Below, in pieces: positions 1 through 11,530 of a stretch of 64,000 bases of DNA (position 1 is the first letter of the stretch; each line of letters begins with the position of its first letter). Location of the stretch: the NCBI GenBank assembly GCA_036346225.1, contig JARFIW010000500.1, forward strand, positions 2,852,001 to 2,916,000, read 5' to 3'. Source of the stretch: Platerodrilus igneus (lineage: Eukaryota; Arthropoda; Insecta; Coleoptera; Lycidae). The notes under the pieces are model-generated. The model was not told the DNA's origin, ran no database searches, and worked only from the letters and a program-made list of their open reading frames with translations. Made by a program: the position numbers and the translations under genes.

Positions 1-985
1 ATTAAGGATGGGAAAAGAAGCTTCCCCATGCTGGGTTTAAAAATCTCCTAAAATTTAATATTAAAATAAAATTTAAAACCAAAAAGGTGCAACAATGTTT
101 ACAAAATTCTCTAGAAACAGTTGTATATATTTTGAAAAATATTTTAATCGAAGATTTCCGAAATGGAAAATCTTTGCTGCTATTGAAAGGTGATTGAGGA
201 AAACACGAACATTGGTATCACAGCTAATTAACGTAATCAGATGAGTATATAGTTGATTTGAAAGGCCAAATTTTAAACCCTGTATCAATCTCTCTCTACT
301 AGTATTAGAAGATTGCCAAAGGGTTTCAATATTTTTTCTAAAAGCGTATGGAGAACTTTATGATAACAATAATTATGCCTATAACATTGCTTGCATGTGA
401 AAGACTTACTAATCATAAGATTTTGTTAAATGCACAGTTTTTGTAATTGATTAATCACAAAATGCGTATGTGGTTCTGAATACCTAAACAATTTTTGTTA
501 CGCATCTGGTTTTATCAGAAACTGTATTGTAAATTTCAAAAATACTTACGTTTATACATTTGAAAATTCTAATGCTGCCAATACATGCACCAATAACATA
601 CATCTTTTTAAATGTACAGCATGGAGTGATCGATGATATATGTGGTGATTTTTTTTCTTCGTAGTTTACAGGAGCATCTTATTTAATTTTTTTTTGATAA
701 TATTTTATATGAGTTTTTGGATGAAGAAGTACACATCTAAGATTGTCCAGAAATGTGATTTTTACGTGATAGTAGGCACCGCATTTCTCTAAGATTGTTG
801 TGGATTATTTAAATATTACCTACAATAGTGAATGGATTTGCTGTAACGGTATTATAACATGACTACCTAGCTTACTTGGACACCCCTGGATTACTTGGTC
901 TATGGGCATTTTAAATTAATTAAGTATTCAATTCGATTTACTTAAATTGTAGATTGCTTCTGTTTGTGGAAGTGCTGAAAATATT
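1..985. other. Intronic or upstream sequence, nothing recognised
   Basis: This AT-rich stretch lies upstream of the first visible ELP3 exon and is probably intron of that gene. I see no coding similarity on either strand. The longest open frame (73-288, minus) looks like chance. No tandem repeat or RNA gene was recognised. Confidence 0.4.
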
Positions 986-1428
986 ATCAACGAACTTCGT
1001 TCGTTTATGAAATCGATTTGTCGTCCGTCTGTCTGTCCGTCTGTCCGTCCGAGGCCTTTCTAATGGTCGGACATCAATGTGTGATACATCAATCGATTCA
1101 GCTCGGTGTCCTGAGCTTAAGTTTTGATGTCAGTTGAAATCGGGCCACGGGGACGCCGTGCCCCCGCGATATTCCGTCGGGATAATTAAAATTTCAAATA
1201 GGTCCAAAATTAATGTGCGATACATATTTGGACTCCCTAACATAGCTGAGTCGAAATATGGTACCCCCAGAAAATCTGACCACGGATACCCGACCCCGGA
1301 ATTAATTTTTATTTTATCTGAATACTTATAATTATTACAACATAATAATTCTAATTTCTTTAAATTGTTTTAAAGTAAGTCTACATTTGGAAGTTCGTTG
1401 CGACAATGCCTTGCATTTTCAACTTGTT
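986..1428. repeat. 443-bp interspersed repeat, copy A
   Basis: The sequence starts with a short palindrome (acgaacttcgttcgt), continues with a run of gtccgtctgtccg units, and ends close to gaagttcgttgcgac. A second nearly identical copy lies at 18869-19311. The body is richer in G+C and CpG than its surroundings. There is no long ORF, so it looks like a non-autonomous element. The inverted match between the start (caacgaacttc) and the end (gaagttcgttg) is short, and shared sequence runs about 35 bp past it, so the class is undecided. Flanks of this copy show no clear target duplication. Confidence 0.7.
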
Positions 1429-1734
1429 TTATTCTTGAATTATGAAATAGCTGTCTGTGCCGAGCTGTTAATCCCAAAAATTTGTTTTTGTTTCAAAACT
1501 TTTAACATAAATCAACAATGTTTAATGAACAACCAACACAAATGTTCAAACTAGCAGTGACCAATTAAATATCAAAAACTCTATACGTATTTTATTGATT
1601 AATTCTTTTATGAAAGAAGAAGATGATTATTTGTAAACTCCGTAGCGAAATTAAAATTATAATATCAGTTGAAAGTGAAGAGTGACTTTTGGTATCCTTG
1701 TATAAATAACTGTATTTTTTTATTTTTGTTACAG

Positions 1735-2008
1735 TTAAAACAACTTGGCCATAATGTGGATAAAGTGGAATTTATTATAATGGGTGGTACATTTATGTCA
1801 TTGCCAGAAGACTATAGAGAAACTTTTGTTTTAAATTTACATGATGCACTTTCTGGAAATCGAAGTAATAATCTCAAAGAAGCTATTTATTACTCAGAGA
1901 GATCAAACACAAAATGTATTGGTATAACAATCGAAACGCGACCAGATTATTGTCTGGAGCGTCATTTGAAGGACATGTTAAATTATGGCTGCACAAGATT
2001 AGAAATTG
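1735..2008 (+). CDS. ELP3: ELP3 internal exon (radical SAM core)
   Basis: This exon encodes 91 residues plus one base of a split codon. The product is the catalytic subunit of the Elongator complex, which makes carboxymethyl-uridine at the tRNA wobble position in the cytosol. The peptide carries the family signatures [39 protein letters not shown] and CTRLEIG from the radical SAM core; the cysteines of the iron-sulphur cluster are in upstream exons outside the window. The acceptor is a pyrimidine run followed by acag at 1731-1734. The donor is gtatgt from 2009. The open frame extends 5' of the acceptor by chance, so the methionine at 1669 is not a start. Confidence 0.95.
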
Positions 2009-2499
2009 GTATGTAAGGATTTTAAATATTTGTTATCTCTTAGATGAATAGTGATGTTTGTCATTAAGTGATAAAAAAAAGTTGTTGAAGTAAAAAAAAT
2101 TATAGTGAATGAGATTTTTAATACCTTGCAAACAGTTTGGTGACATGAATTATAAATGTTCTTGAAAATTGATTGTAAGAGAAATATAATTCTTAAACAT
2201 GGATATCTACTTTGGAGAGCTTTGAAATGAATTGTACACGTTACAAAGAATTTGTGATTTTGAGGTAAAGTAACTAAATCTAAGGTAATAGTAAATGAAT
2301 TATTTGTATTCAAAAGATACACAAACACTTCAAGTTTATTTTAAAGTAATTACAAAAATTTGATATTTGCACTTTCCTTTATGTAAACAACATTTAGTCA
2401 ATGTTCGATTTCCATGTTTAGAAAAAGGCATTTAATTTAAGCTTAAACTAATAATAAAGCAAAGTACAAAAGTTAAGGAATTTAACGCACCTTAAAATG
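2009..2499. other. ELP3 intron, nothing recognised
   Basis: Intron sequence after the exon donor. The minus-strand open frame at 1999-2328 is antisense to the exon end and the intron and has no recognisable domain. No repeat was identified. Confidence 0.4.
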
Positions 2500-3375
2500 A
2501 TACATAACGTATTAAAATTGAACGAAAAACATTTATATGCAATTATTATACAAAGAATTGGATTCAAAAGCTGATGATTATTGTAAACAACTACAAGTGT
2601 TGGTTTTGCCATATTCTCAACAAATATTGATTGTGCGAAAGGATAAATTGGAAAAACTATTAATGAATAATAACAACAATAATAATTATAACAACAAACA
2701 TAAATAGCTACAAAATGTTATGGCAGTGGTCTAGGTCTATTGGGGACACCACTAAAAAACACAAATGTTTAATTTCACTTCCGACCATTGTCGAATGAAA
2801 TATTCATGGGGGTTGGAAACAGATTCAACACCTAATTATTATCAATAAAGGCGTAAAAATTAATAATAGTAATAATAACAACAATATTTGGTAAGTGTAT
2901 GTTTTGGGATCTTGTTAGCCGTTAGGTTGCTTAATCCCTTATCGTACCAATTGTAGCAATAGGGTATATATTTAGAAAACAATAGAAGGAAGCTGTTCTG
3001 TATCTACATCTAACAAGAAAGAGCAGTGGCTATGTTTCGAAGACAATAAACATAGAAACAAGGAAAGGATTATTGAAAGGATATCAGCACAGTACAGATA
3101 TGTAATAGGGACAGGAGGAGAAGTAGACAGCTTTTGAAATGTGGTGCTTCAGATGTATGATGATAATAGCATGCACAGACAAAATTAAGAACAAAAGAGG
3201 TTCTAGAAACAAAATAGGAGAAATAGAAACATAGGACACGTTCTAAGTCATTGAGAAATAGTTTGGGATATATTACAAGCAGAGATAGGAAAAAGAGAGG
3301 TAGAGGAAGACTTAGACCTAGATTCGACTATTACACGCAAATAGTGAAAGATGTAGGGTGTGCGAATTTTAGGTA
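2500..3375 (+). mobile_element. Degenerate 3' fragment of the RTE-like LINE
   Basis: The stretch follows, with many substitutions and indels, the 3' UTR and terminal RT-ORF sequence of the LINE at 4690-9950. Matches include the UTR words ttgtgcgaaaggataaattgg and the coding-end words aagcagagataggaaaaa and agatgtaggg. The reading frame is destroyed. A 189-bp block at 2682-2870 interrupts the UTR. This is an old copy in the ELP3 intron. Confidence 0.7.
2666..2886. repeat. Small insert flanked by a 16-bp direct repeat
   Basis: The words aataataacaacaata at 2666-2681 and 2871-2886 flank 189 bp that do not match the surrounding LINE UTR. This could be a target-site duplication from a short retroposon. 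The flanks are low-complexity AT repeats, so chance or slippage is also possible. Confidence 0.4.
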
Positions 3376-3379
3376 AATT

Positions 3380-4060
3380 TTCAGAAAATTTGACATTAGT
3401 GAAAGCATATTTATCTTTTTTTGAAGGTAATTTGCTAATGCTTCAGTACAAAGTGGAACTTCTAGTAGATTCCATTCGTTTTTAAGAGAAATACGGATAT
3501 TGGGTGCGAGAAATTGAAATCATGACATGATGTGATCTTTAGGAGTTTTTAAAAATTATAATTCACGTTTGTTATAATTGATTTCTAAGCCTAGGGGAGA
3601 AGAAATTTTAATGATCGTGTTAAAGTTAGTAAGAACAGATTCAGTATTACCACCAATACAACCGTCATCTAAGTACCAGCAATTGAATTCACAATCTATA
3701 TCTTTAGTAAGCGTGTCTATAGCTAGATAGAAAAGTGCCAGAGGATTTCTTTGTTGAGATAGTCTTTCTGATAGTATAATATTTGAGCCAAAACTTAGTA
3801 ATGATGGAGAAAGGCAATATTGAGAAAGAAAATGAAGTAGTAAAGGAAATTGTTTAGAAACACTTAACGTTTCTATTCCCCAAATCTAACCTTTATTGAT
3901 TTGTCTGATTTTATGCAATTCTGTTGTGTTGTATGTGTGGTTATAGTTGCCTATAATATGGGTATTCTTGTAGATTCTATTAGCGCCTGCTTAATGAGTT
4001 GTTATTGTATAAATGTTTGGATGGTATTCGTGCTTTTTGATAGCAGCTGTCGACCTGGAA
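3380..4060 (-). pseudogene. Reverse transcriptase fragment, YLDDG-type non-LTR lineage
   Basis: Reverse translation gives a degenerate RT palm region, with the catalytic motif read as CWYLDDGCIGGNTESVL; YLDD is encoded by 3664-3675. Downstream of it is PLGLEINYNKREL, matching the GLEI-PSKCEL region of the related copy at 59840-59880. Upstream is a decayed block equivalent to the QQGNP turn (QQRNPLALFYLA). Stops and frameshifts make it a pseudogene. The same lineage occurs at 28100-29165 and 58600-60620. This is the only one of the two palm-containing copies that keeps both aspartates. Confidence 0.75.
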
Positions 4061-4689
4061 ACAACTAACTGTGATAATATTTGTTGTGTGTGATTTATAT
4101 TATTCTAAAATATAGAGACTTTTGATTCAGTTAGTGTTATATCAAAATTTGCGGTACGGGATTTAACTCCAGTCAGACGGTTATATTATCACTATTTCAC
4201 TCTTCGACCAACTAAGGATTCAAGTATCTTCTAAAACTCAAGTAAATAGTTCAAGTACCTTCTAAAGCTGAAGTAAACACTTCAAGTACATGGTAGTTCA
4301 ATTACGACCTAATACTTGCGCCTGTTAATTCCCAGGTTGCATGTCGTTTAATTAGCCTCGTATTTATGCATGAAAAGCTAATCTGGAGATTGATAGCAAC
4401 TCTATTCCTAATGCCACATGCGTCTCGTCACGATTGTGAACACCTGCGATTTATTGAGGTTTACATTACGGATAATCGTTCATACGTTTGCGATCGCAGT
4501 TTATTTAGAATCATGTTTATTAACCGGTACATCAAATTAGTACGTATAATTATTTGTACGGCGAAAACTGCTATGCAATTTATAAACACATCTTTTGTAA
4601 TTGAAGATCTTGTATTTAACAGTGATTATTAATTGTTTAATTCACTTTTCCAACAGATTTAATATTTTAAAATTTGTACATGTTAACTA
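4061..4689. other. Intron, mostly unrecognised
   Basis: No coding similarity was recognised. The plus-strand open frame at 4366-4632 has no family features. A short tandem repeat at 4219-4289 is listed separately. Confidence 0.35.
4219..4289. repeat. 31-bp tandem repeat, about 2.3 units
   Basis: Units start at 4219, 4250 and 4281 with the word ttcaagta and continue with cttctaaa and aagtaaa. The first two differ at a few positions. It is non-coding and intronic. Confidence 0.7.
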
Positions 4690-4994
4690 TGGTACCCCAT
4701 TTCGAATGGACCTGCACCTTGCCGAAGTTCTAAACTACTAGAACAGGTGAAATGGCTTGCGTGTTCTAATGAGCTAAAGAGCCAACCAAAGTCCAACCAA
4801 AGTAGTAGGGTCGTTAGTGAGGAACCAGACTAAGACAGGTCCCCGAAAGAGGGCAGCGGCTCTTTCGGTACTTAGATTGGCAGAGACCATAGGGGTCGGT
4901 ATGGCAGTCTAAGACACACTACCGCGATGTGGAAGGCAACGGGAAACCACCACATTATCTCCCAAGTACACAGCGTACTTAAATTGTAACAAAC

Positions 4995-5850
4995 ATGATG
5001 GAATTCTCTGGGGTAAAAGATTCTGGAGTTAAAATAGTCCCCCATTCGGATCTCCGGGAGGGGACTGCTTTGGAGGATGCGATCGGAAAGTTAAAAATAA
5101 GAGTCGGGAACATTCTGCAAGTCGGAGCGTGGAATGTTAGAAGTATGAAGCAAGTAGGTAAGCTAGAGAACCTAAAAATCGAAATGAATAGGTTATCACT
5201 AGACATAGTAGGGATCAGCGAAGTTCGGTGGCCAGAGGCGGGGGATTTTGGAGTGGAGACTTCAGGGTAATTCATACAGGAGCAGAGGACGGAAATTTGG
5301 GTGTGGGGATAGTTATGCGGAAAAAGATAGGATACTGTGTAGAAAATTACTAACAAAAGAACGAAAGAGTACTCATGGTTAGATTAGAATCTAAACCGGT
5401 AAACACAGTAATAATACAAGTATACATGCCCACCTCTAGCTACAGTGACGAAGAGGTAGAAGCCATCTACAAAGATATCGAAGACATATTAAGATACGTA
5501 AAGGACATGAAAATTTAATAATTACGGGGATTTTAATGCTGTGGTAGGTGAGGGTAGGGAAGGAGCGGTAGTAGGTTTATTTGGTTTAGGCACGAAACGA
5601 CAGGGAAGTAGGCTGGTAGAATTTTGCGACAAGAACAATTTAATCATCACAAACACATTATTTCAACATCATGCTAGAAGACGATACACGTGGAAGATGC
5701 CAGGAGATATAGGACGATATCAAATAGATTACATTCTTGTTAGACAACGGTTTAGGAATCAAGTAAAGACTGTAGAAGCTACCCAGACGCAGATATAGAT
5801 ACTGACCACAACATCGTAATTATGAAGGTCGCACTTAAATTTAAAAATCT
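4995..5850 (+). pseudogene. LINE endonuclease domain, frameshifted
   Basis: The peptide fragments carry the exonuclease-endonuclease-phosphatase signatures expected in order: AWNVRSMKQVGKLENL, then DIVGISEVRWPEAGDF (catalytic Glu), a GDF-NAVVG block near 5535, GRYQIDYILVRQRF near 5710, and a TDHN block near 5810 standing for the SDH motif. The domain nicks target DNA to prime reverse transcription. At least two frameshifts (near 5268 and 5515) and a stop near 5350 break the frame. The arrangement resembles the family annotated in many insects as craniofacial development protein 2-like, which is a LINE endonuclease. Confidence 0.85.
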
Positions 5851-6012
5851 GAAAAAGGAACGGAAAAAGGCACTTGGACTTAGAGAAACTAAAAGATAAA
5901 GATATTCAAGTAAGATTCGAAAAAAGTCAAATGAATTGCTGAATGATATCGGAAAATATCTGAAACTAAGGAAGTAGAAACAGAATGGAATAACATTAAA
6001 TCCAGCCTAGAC

Positions 6013-7937
6013 ATGGCGGCCAGAGATATTTTGGGGTATACACAAAAAGAAAATAAGAAACCATGGATAACAAAGGATATCGTGAATTTAATAGAAGAAA
6101 GACGAAAATACAAAAATAAATCAGACGAAACAGGAAAACAGAGATACAAAGCCATAAAATGGGAAACTATTCGAAAATGCAGGAAAGCTAAAGAACAATG
6201 GATTGATGAAAAGTGCAAAGAAGTACAAACTAAGATGGAAATAGGAAAGACAGACGAGGCATACAAATTAATTAGAATGAATTTTATGGATATAAAACCG
6301 TATAGCAAAAATATAAGGGACGACAAGGAAACGTCATTATAGAAAACGAGAGAAAGTGAGTAGGTGGCAAGAATATATAGGAATTTATATGCAGGAGAGG
6401 AACTAACTGCATTAGAACAGAAATCAGACATTGAAAATGATGACTTGGGATATCCTATACTTGAGACGAGTTTGAATTAGCATTAAAGAGTCTGAAAATG
6501 GTAAGGCGCCGGTACAGATAAGGTGCAAGCAGAAACTCTAAAAGCCGCTGGACAAGCAGTAACAGAACGTCTCTTCCAACTTGTAAGCTATATGTATGAG
6601 ACAGGCGAGATACCCAAAGATTTCAAACGTAGCATCATAGTAACTATACCAAAAAAGAAAGGCATGGATAGATGTGAAAATTTTCGAACAATAAGTTTGA
6701 CAGCACACGTGTCAAAAATATTAACTAGAATTGTGCAAAGACGAATGGAAAAACAAGCTGAAGAAATACTAGGAGAAGACCAATTTGGGTTTAGGCGAAA
6801 CAGGGGAACACGGGAGGCTATTTTAGCTCTGAGAGTGATAATGGAGAAAACAATAGAAAAGGGGAAAGCATGTATATAGGGTTTGTAGATCTGGAAAAAG
6901 CATTCGACAATGTAAATTGGAAAAAATGTTTGAAATACTCAAAAGATTGGAATGAGTTATAGGGATAGACGAATAGTACATAGCTTATACAAAGAGCAAA
7001 CAGCAGTAATAGAATTAGAGCAGGAACGAGAGAAGTAAACATTAGGAAAGGGGTGAGACAGGGATGTGCCCTATCCCCATTGATTTTTAACTTGTACATA
7101 GAAGAGGCAATGAATACTGTCAAATGCAGGAAGACATTTGGAATTACTATGCAGGGACAAAAAATTGATATGCTTAGATTTGCAGATATAGCAGTATTAG
7201 CGTCTAGCAAGGAAGAGTTAGAAGCTGCTCTTAATGAAATGGAAACGGTTCTAACAGAGAGATATGGTATGAAAATTAACAAAACTAAAACTAAAGTTCT
7301 AGTTTGCAAAGGTGGGGAAAATAAATCAAAAACAAGAATACAAGTATTTAACACGAACTTACAAGAGGTTAAGGATTTCTGCTACCTAGGAAGCCAAATA
7401 ACGCAAGATGGGAAAAGCACAAAAGATATAAAACAAAGATTAGCACAAGGGCGTGCTACATTTAACAAGAAAAAGCAACTACTGTGCTCAAAGACCACAA
7501 ATATAGAAACAAGGAAAAGATTGCTTAAAACATATGTGTGGAGCACAGCACTGTACGGCTGTGAAGCCTGGACAGTAGGTGAAGCGGACAAGAAAGACTT
7601 TGAAATGTGGTGTTACAGGCGTATGATGAAGATATCATGGACAGACAAAGTTAAGAACGAAGAGGTACTAAAAATGGTAGGGGAAGAAAGAAATATGTGG
7701 AAAACGGTAAAAAATAGGAGAGATAGGATGATAGGCCACATACTACGGCATGAGGGAATAGTGCGGAATATATTAGAAGCAGAGATAGGAAAAAAGAGAA
7801 GAAGAGGCAGACCTAGATTAGACTACTGCACACAGATAGTAAAAGATGTAGGCTGTAGAGGTTTCAGGGAGATGTGTAGGCTAGCCCAGAATAGAAATCA
7901 ATGGAGGTACGCATCCAACCAATCCCAAGATGGATAA
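6013..7937 (+). pseudogene. LINE reverse transcriptase, one catalytic Asp codon missing
   Basis: Parts in order are the basic linker (ERRKYKNKSDETGKQRYKA, near 6090), RT fingers (FRTISLTAHVSKILTRIVQRR, DQFGFRRNRGTREA), palm (LEKAFDNVNW; RQGCALSPLIFNLYIEEAM), the active-site strand and a basic C-terminal domain (ISWTDKVKNEEVL, GHILRHEG, KKRRRGRPRLDYC). The active-site strand reads RFADIAVLASS where the copies at 35092-35103 and 48460 read RFADDIAV, so three bases (one Asp codon) are lost at about 7188. Breaks also occur near 6340, 6480 and 6880. The longest open part is 7053-7937. It ends in the family's usual NQWRYASNQSQD. Confidence 0.9.
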
Positions 7938-8500
7938 ACTAATGACGAAAAGATAACTGTGCTTAAACATGATGATTATTATAAGTTACTACAAGAATTG
8001 GTTGGGCAATATTCTCGAATAATGTTAAGTGTGTGAAAGGATTTACTGGAAAACCATTATTTCGGTAAATGTCTAAGTGTTGGGGGATCTTGGTAGCCAC
8101 AGGTTGCTTAACCTCCTTCACTGAATCTCGGTAAAATAGGGTATAAAATTAGAAAACAATAGAAAGGGAACTAGCTGAATACACATACTCCCTGAAAAGA
8201 AGAAAAAGAAGAAAACCACCAAAAACGCAAAATCAAAGTAGCTGCTTATATAACCCTACATAAAAATAACTGAGTTGCAAACGAATCCGTGACTTTCAGT
8301 AAACAATGGATTCCATTACTAAAAGAAATAACAAATGAAAATCAAATGCCCACAATATCTAGGTAGCATTGCAAGTTTTTCCTGGGTTTTCCTTGCAATA
8401 TTAACATGAAATACAGCCTACATACATGATTTCTATTTATACATAAAATAACTAATTACATAAAAATAAGCATATTAACAACCCCTGTAAAACAGCATTG

Positions 8501-8710
8501 GTATCTGACAAGTATAAATCCACAATAAGGTTACCTCAAAACCATATACAATCTCCGATGAACAGTATAGGTATCTGACAAGTGTAAACCCGCCATAGGG
8601 TCGCCTCAGATCCATATACAATCTTCATAGAACAACATTGGTATCTGACAAGTGTAAACTCGCCATAGAGTCGCCTCAGAACCATGTTAAAATCTACCAA
8701 AGAGGTAACT
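8501..8710. repeat. 70-bp tandem repeat, three units
   Basis: The word gtatctgaca begins units at 8501, 8571 and 8641, an exact 70-bp period. Each unit continues with agt-taaa, a cgccata-g-tcgcctca block, and (in the first two) ccatatacaatct. Units differ by several substitutions, the first most. It is internal to the 993-bp insert. Confidence 0.9.
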
Positions 8711-8934
8711 TAAATCATAATGAATTTTCTCCCTCAAAATAAATATTAAAAAAAAACGACTACTTAAGCCTTTCAATAATGCAATCGCACACTTCTTTAA
8801 TAACCATCCTTTCAATTGTATAAATAGAAACATGTTAAAAATGTTTTCCAATTCCAAGTTATTGAATTTATATGAAATTCACCAATAAAAATTAATCAGC
8901 TGATTTCACGTTAAGCATATTGGCTATCTAAAGA

Positions 8935-9175
8935 AAGCCGATCCCAGGTCGCAACACAAATTGAAGGTAATCATTCTGTTGAACTTTAAAAATTTTTGCT
9001 TAGTATACTCAAACCAAATATTTCAAACATCAATAAATCAAAGTCACCTTCAATTTATGTCATAAATGTCAAACTTGAAGTTTTATTATTATTTTGACAA
9101 CGATCCTAGGTCATGGATCGAAACTTAAATAAAGTTGATTTTAAAAACTATGAGGGTTTAATTCCCAAAGAAGAT
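8935..9175. repeat. Diverged member of the foldback family
   Basis: The block contains aaatcaaagtcaccttcaat, gtcataaatgtc, cgatcctaggtcatg and gggtttaattcccaa in the same order as the right arm at 21026-21195. A short truncated inverted arm (gatcccaggtcgcaac, acaaattgaaggt) precedes it. It forms the right end of the 993-bp insert. Confidence 0.7.
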
Positions 9176-9950
9176 TAACCTGAATACACATGCTGTGTGA
9201 GAATTTCAGGAACTAAGTAGGCTAGCTCAGAATATAAATAAGTGCAGGTACGTGTCCAACCAGTTATGAGACGGAAAACCTAATGGCTGCGAAATACCTG
9301 CAACTGATGTTGACTGTGCGAAAAGATAAATTGGAACATATATTAAATCGCCAAATGGTTAAGTGTTGGGGGAACTTGGCAGCCACAGACTGCTTACCTC
9401 CCTTCACAACCATTGAAGGTCGGAGAAATAGGGCATATAACTGTAAAACAATAGAAAGTGATCGAACTGCATCTAACAAGAAAGAACATCGCCTATGAGG
9501 AAAGACAACAAACATAGAATAAGAAGAAAATTGTTGAAAGCATATGTGTGGAGCACAGCACAGTATGCCTATGAAATACGGGAAAGTCTGAAACGCAGAC
9601 AGAAAAACGGTAGCAGCCTTTTGAAATGATGTGCTTCAGATGTATGAGGACGATAGCATGGACAGATAAAGATAATAACAAATAAGTTACAGAAATAGTA
9701 GGGGAACAAGGATATCTGGGGAAAAAGAGAAATAGTGGGGCGGAATACATTCTAAGGCATTTTTGGGGAATAGTATGTGATATATTACAAGCAGAGATAG
9801 GAAAAAAGAGGTAGATGTAGACCTAGATCAGACAGTAATAGATGCAAACTGTGCATATTTCAGGGAAATCTGTAGGTTAGTTCAGAATAGGGAACAATGA
9901 TGGTACGCGTCTAACCAGTTCTAGGACTGAAGACCTAATGATGATGATGA

Positions 9951-11404
9951 ACTATGGTACCATCGTGAACATGGAATAATCTGTAATAAAGATAAAATTT
10001 ATATCCGTTTTAATTTCTATTTACAAGCTATTCAAACTGTTCTTGTCTCAAGTTTCTTTATTTATTGGTTATAGTAGAGCACTTTAGATAATGCTTGCAA
10101 TTATTTGAGTTAGTGTTGGCATATTTAATGATTCTAAATGAATAATTAAATTCATTGGTCTTAAGTATACCATTACGTGTTTTGTGATTTATTGCTAGGC
10201 TAGAGAGATTAATGCGAATTGTTCTATTTGGCTCACACTCCCTGGCACTTTATTAAGAAATACCATCTCTATTATTGTAGCCGCTATTACCCACGGTCAC
10301 TCTTCCTGAGCTTAGCCTCTATCGCATTAGACCTTGGTTAAACCGATTCATATTGTCGACCAGGAATTTTATTCCATTAGTCAACGTTTTAACAATATTT
10401 GGAATTACACTCAATATTGAGACGCTCAAAAAGGGAAAATAAGGGCATCTCAACACTTTAAAAATGCATTGTCTGAAGAGTGTGAAATTAAATCCTATAA
10501 ATGTGATGGACGTAGACCATCCAGCCCTCCTGTGGAACCAGTCTTAAAAAGATTTTATTGATTTTTTGACATCTGTTTTAGTAAATGTTATTTGGGAATA
10601 AGAAATGTTATTTAAATCAATTGAAGCAGGTGAACCTCTTGGATGTTTGAATTTCAATTCCTCGAATGTTGTTTTGTCGAATGATGCGAATTTATCATTA
10701 GAAGATAAGATTTTTATGGCAGAAGATAAATCATCGTTTGAAGCTTTCGAGATAATTTTTCTGTATATTGAATTTTTTACTACTTTTAATTTAGTTTAGA
10801 TGTCAATTGGACTATAGTCAATTGAGATTGAGGTGTGATTGGATTTACATATGGGAATGGAAAATTTTTTATAACTAACGAAAAGGAGTGCTTTCCAAGC
10901 ATATTCATAGAATTGAATTTGTTTTTTTGTTTTGCTGAGAACAGCTGCACATTGAGGTCTTGCATATTTTGGAATTCTTTTTATTATAATAAGATTTGAG
11001 CATTTAAATTTTATTAACCGCTCTTGTATAGATATTATTCCTGTAACATTCGGAAGATTGTTAGAAATATTAAGTGAATTATTTGTCTTTAGTTTTTCTT
11101 TTGAATCATAAGTCTTGTAGTATTTTGAATTCTTTATATTTCTTTGATTTACGTTTTTCGTATCCTCTTTTTGATTTAAAATTGTATTTACATAATGAAC
11201 AATTAAATGTATCATTATGTTGTGATTGAAAAATTCTGTCTGGTTCATTTTTTTGCGAGTCTTATACCAATGTTTTGTGTTTATTTCTCAACCAATTTTT
11301 GTATTCATCTATCTATTTCCATAACCGCTTTCTTTCATGTAACTAGAATTTATCAATTATATATGTGGGATATAGAATTGTCCACATTTCATTGTATTTC
11401 TTCT
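9951..11404. other. Intron, no recognisable gene
   Basis: Open frames on both strands at 10605-10799, 10796-11248 (minus) and 11207-11413 show no domain I can name. The minus-strand 150-residue frame is Lys/Asn/Ile rich with two cysteines and is most likely chance in AT-rich DNA. I list it only as unassigned. Confidence 0.35.
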
Positions 11405-11530
11405 GTCACTTGAAATTCCACTGTTAGATATTCATGCTCCATATATTAGACGTCGAATTACCAAAAAGTATGCTCCTTGGCTAACACCTGATTTAAAAGA
11501 ATTAATAAGATTGTAGGATCAAGCTTATTG
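11405..11530 (+). pseudogene. LINE linker fragment between endonuclease and RT
   Basis: The plus frame reads LEIPLLDIHAPYIRRRITKK followed by YAPWLTPDLKELIRL, a stop, and DQAY. This is the conserved segment after the endonuclease domain in jockey/CR1-type LINEs (HAP-R--R----APWLT--I--L---RD-A). The fragment is cut at about 11530 by the 3' end of the minus-strand LINE that follows. Confidence 0.7.

Larger units (their letters stand above)
8187..9179. mobile_element. 993-bp nested insert with 12-bp target-site duplication
   Basis: The word ctgaatacacat occurs at 8175-8186 and again at 9180-9191, exactly flanking this block, and removing the block restores the LINE order seen in the minus-strand copies. 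The insert holds an A-rich left end, a 3 x 70-bp tandem repeat (8501-8710) and, at its right end, a diverged copy of the foldback family seen at 20817-21195 (about 8935-9175). It encodes nothing I recognise. A long, perfect target duplication points to target-primed or similar retroposition; the class is unknown. Confidence 0.75.
4690..9950 (+). mobile_element. RTE-like LINE, near full length, split by a nested insert
   Basis: A non-LTR retrotransposon with a 5' UTR (from about 4690), an apurinic-type endonuclease region (4995-5850), an RT region (6013-7937), a 3' UTR, and a second, more diverged RT-end/UTR block (9180-9950) finishing in gatgatgatgaa. The block order matches the minus-strand copies at 33141-36200 and 46500-49563, so the duplicated tail belongs to the family. 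A 993-bp foreign insert at 8187-9179 separates the main body from the tail. Many frameshifts and a lost catalytic aspartate show it is dead. Confidence 0.8.

Noticed and set aside
1134..1331. 65-residue frame in repeat copy A
   Set aside because: The frame is not kept open in copy B, so the repeat is non-coding.
5889..6431. 180-residue minus-strand open frame
   Set aside because: It lies antisense to the LINE linker with clear plus-strand coding similarity. The same antisense frame recurs with each LINE copy, so it is a shadow.
6818..7354. 178-residue minus-strand open frame
   Set aside because: Antisense to the LINE RT palm; no domain of its own.
8501..8710. CRISPR-like array
   Set aside because: The units are contiguous 70-bp repeats without spacers in a eukaryotic transposon.
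10796..11248. 150-residue minus-strand frame as a possible host gene or LINE gag
   Set aside because: No zinc knuckle or other conserved pattern; Lys/Asn/Ile-rich composition expected from AT-rich DNA.
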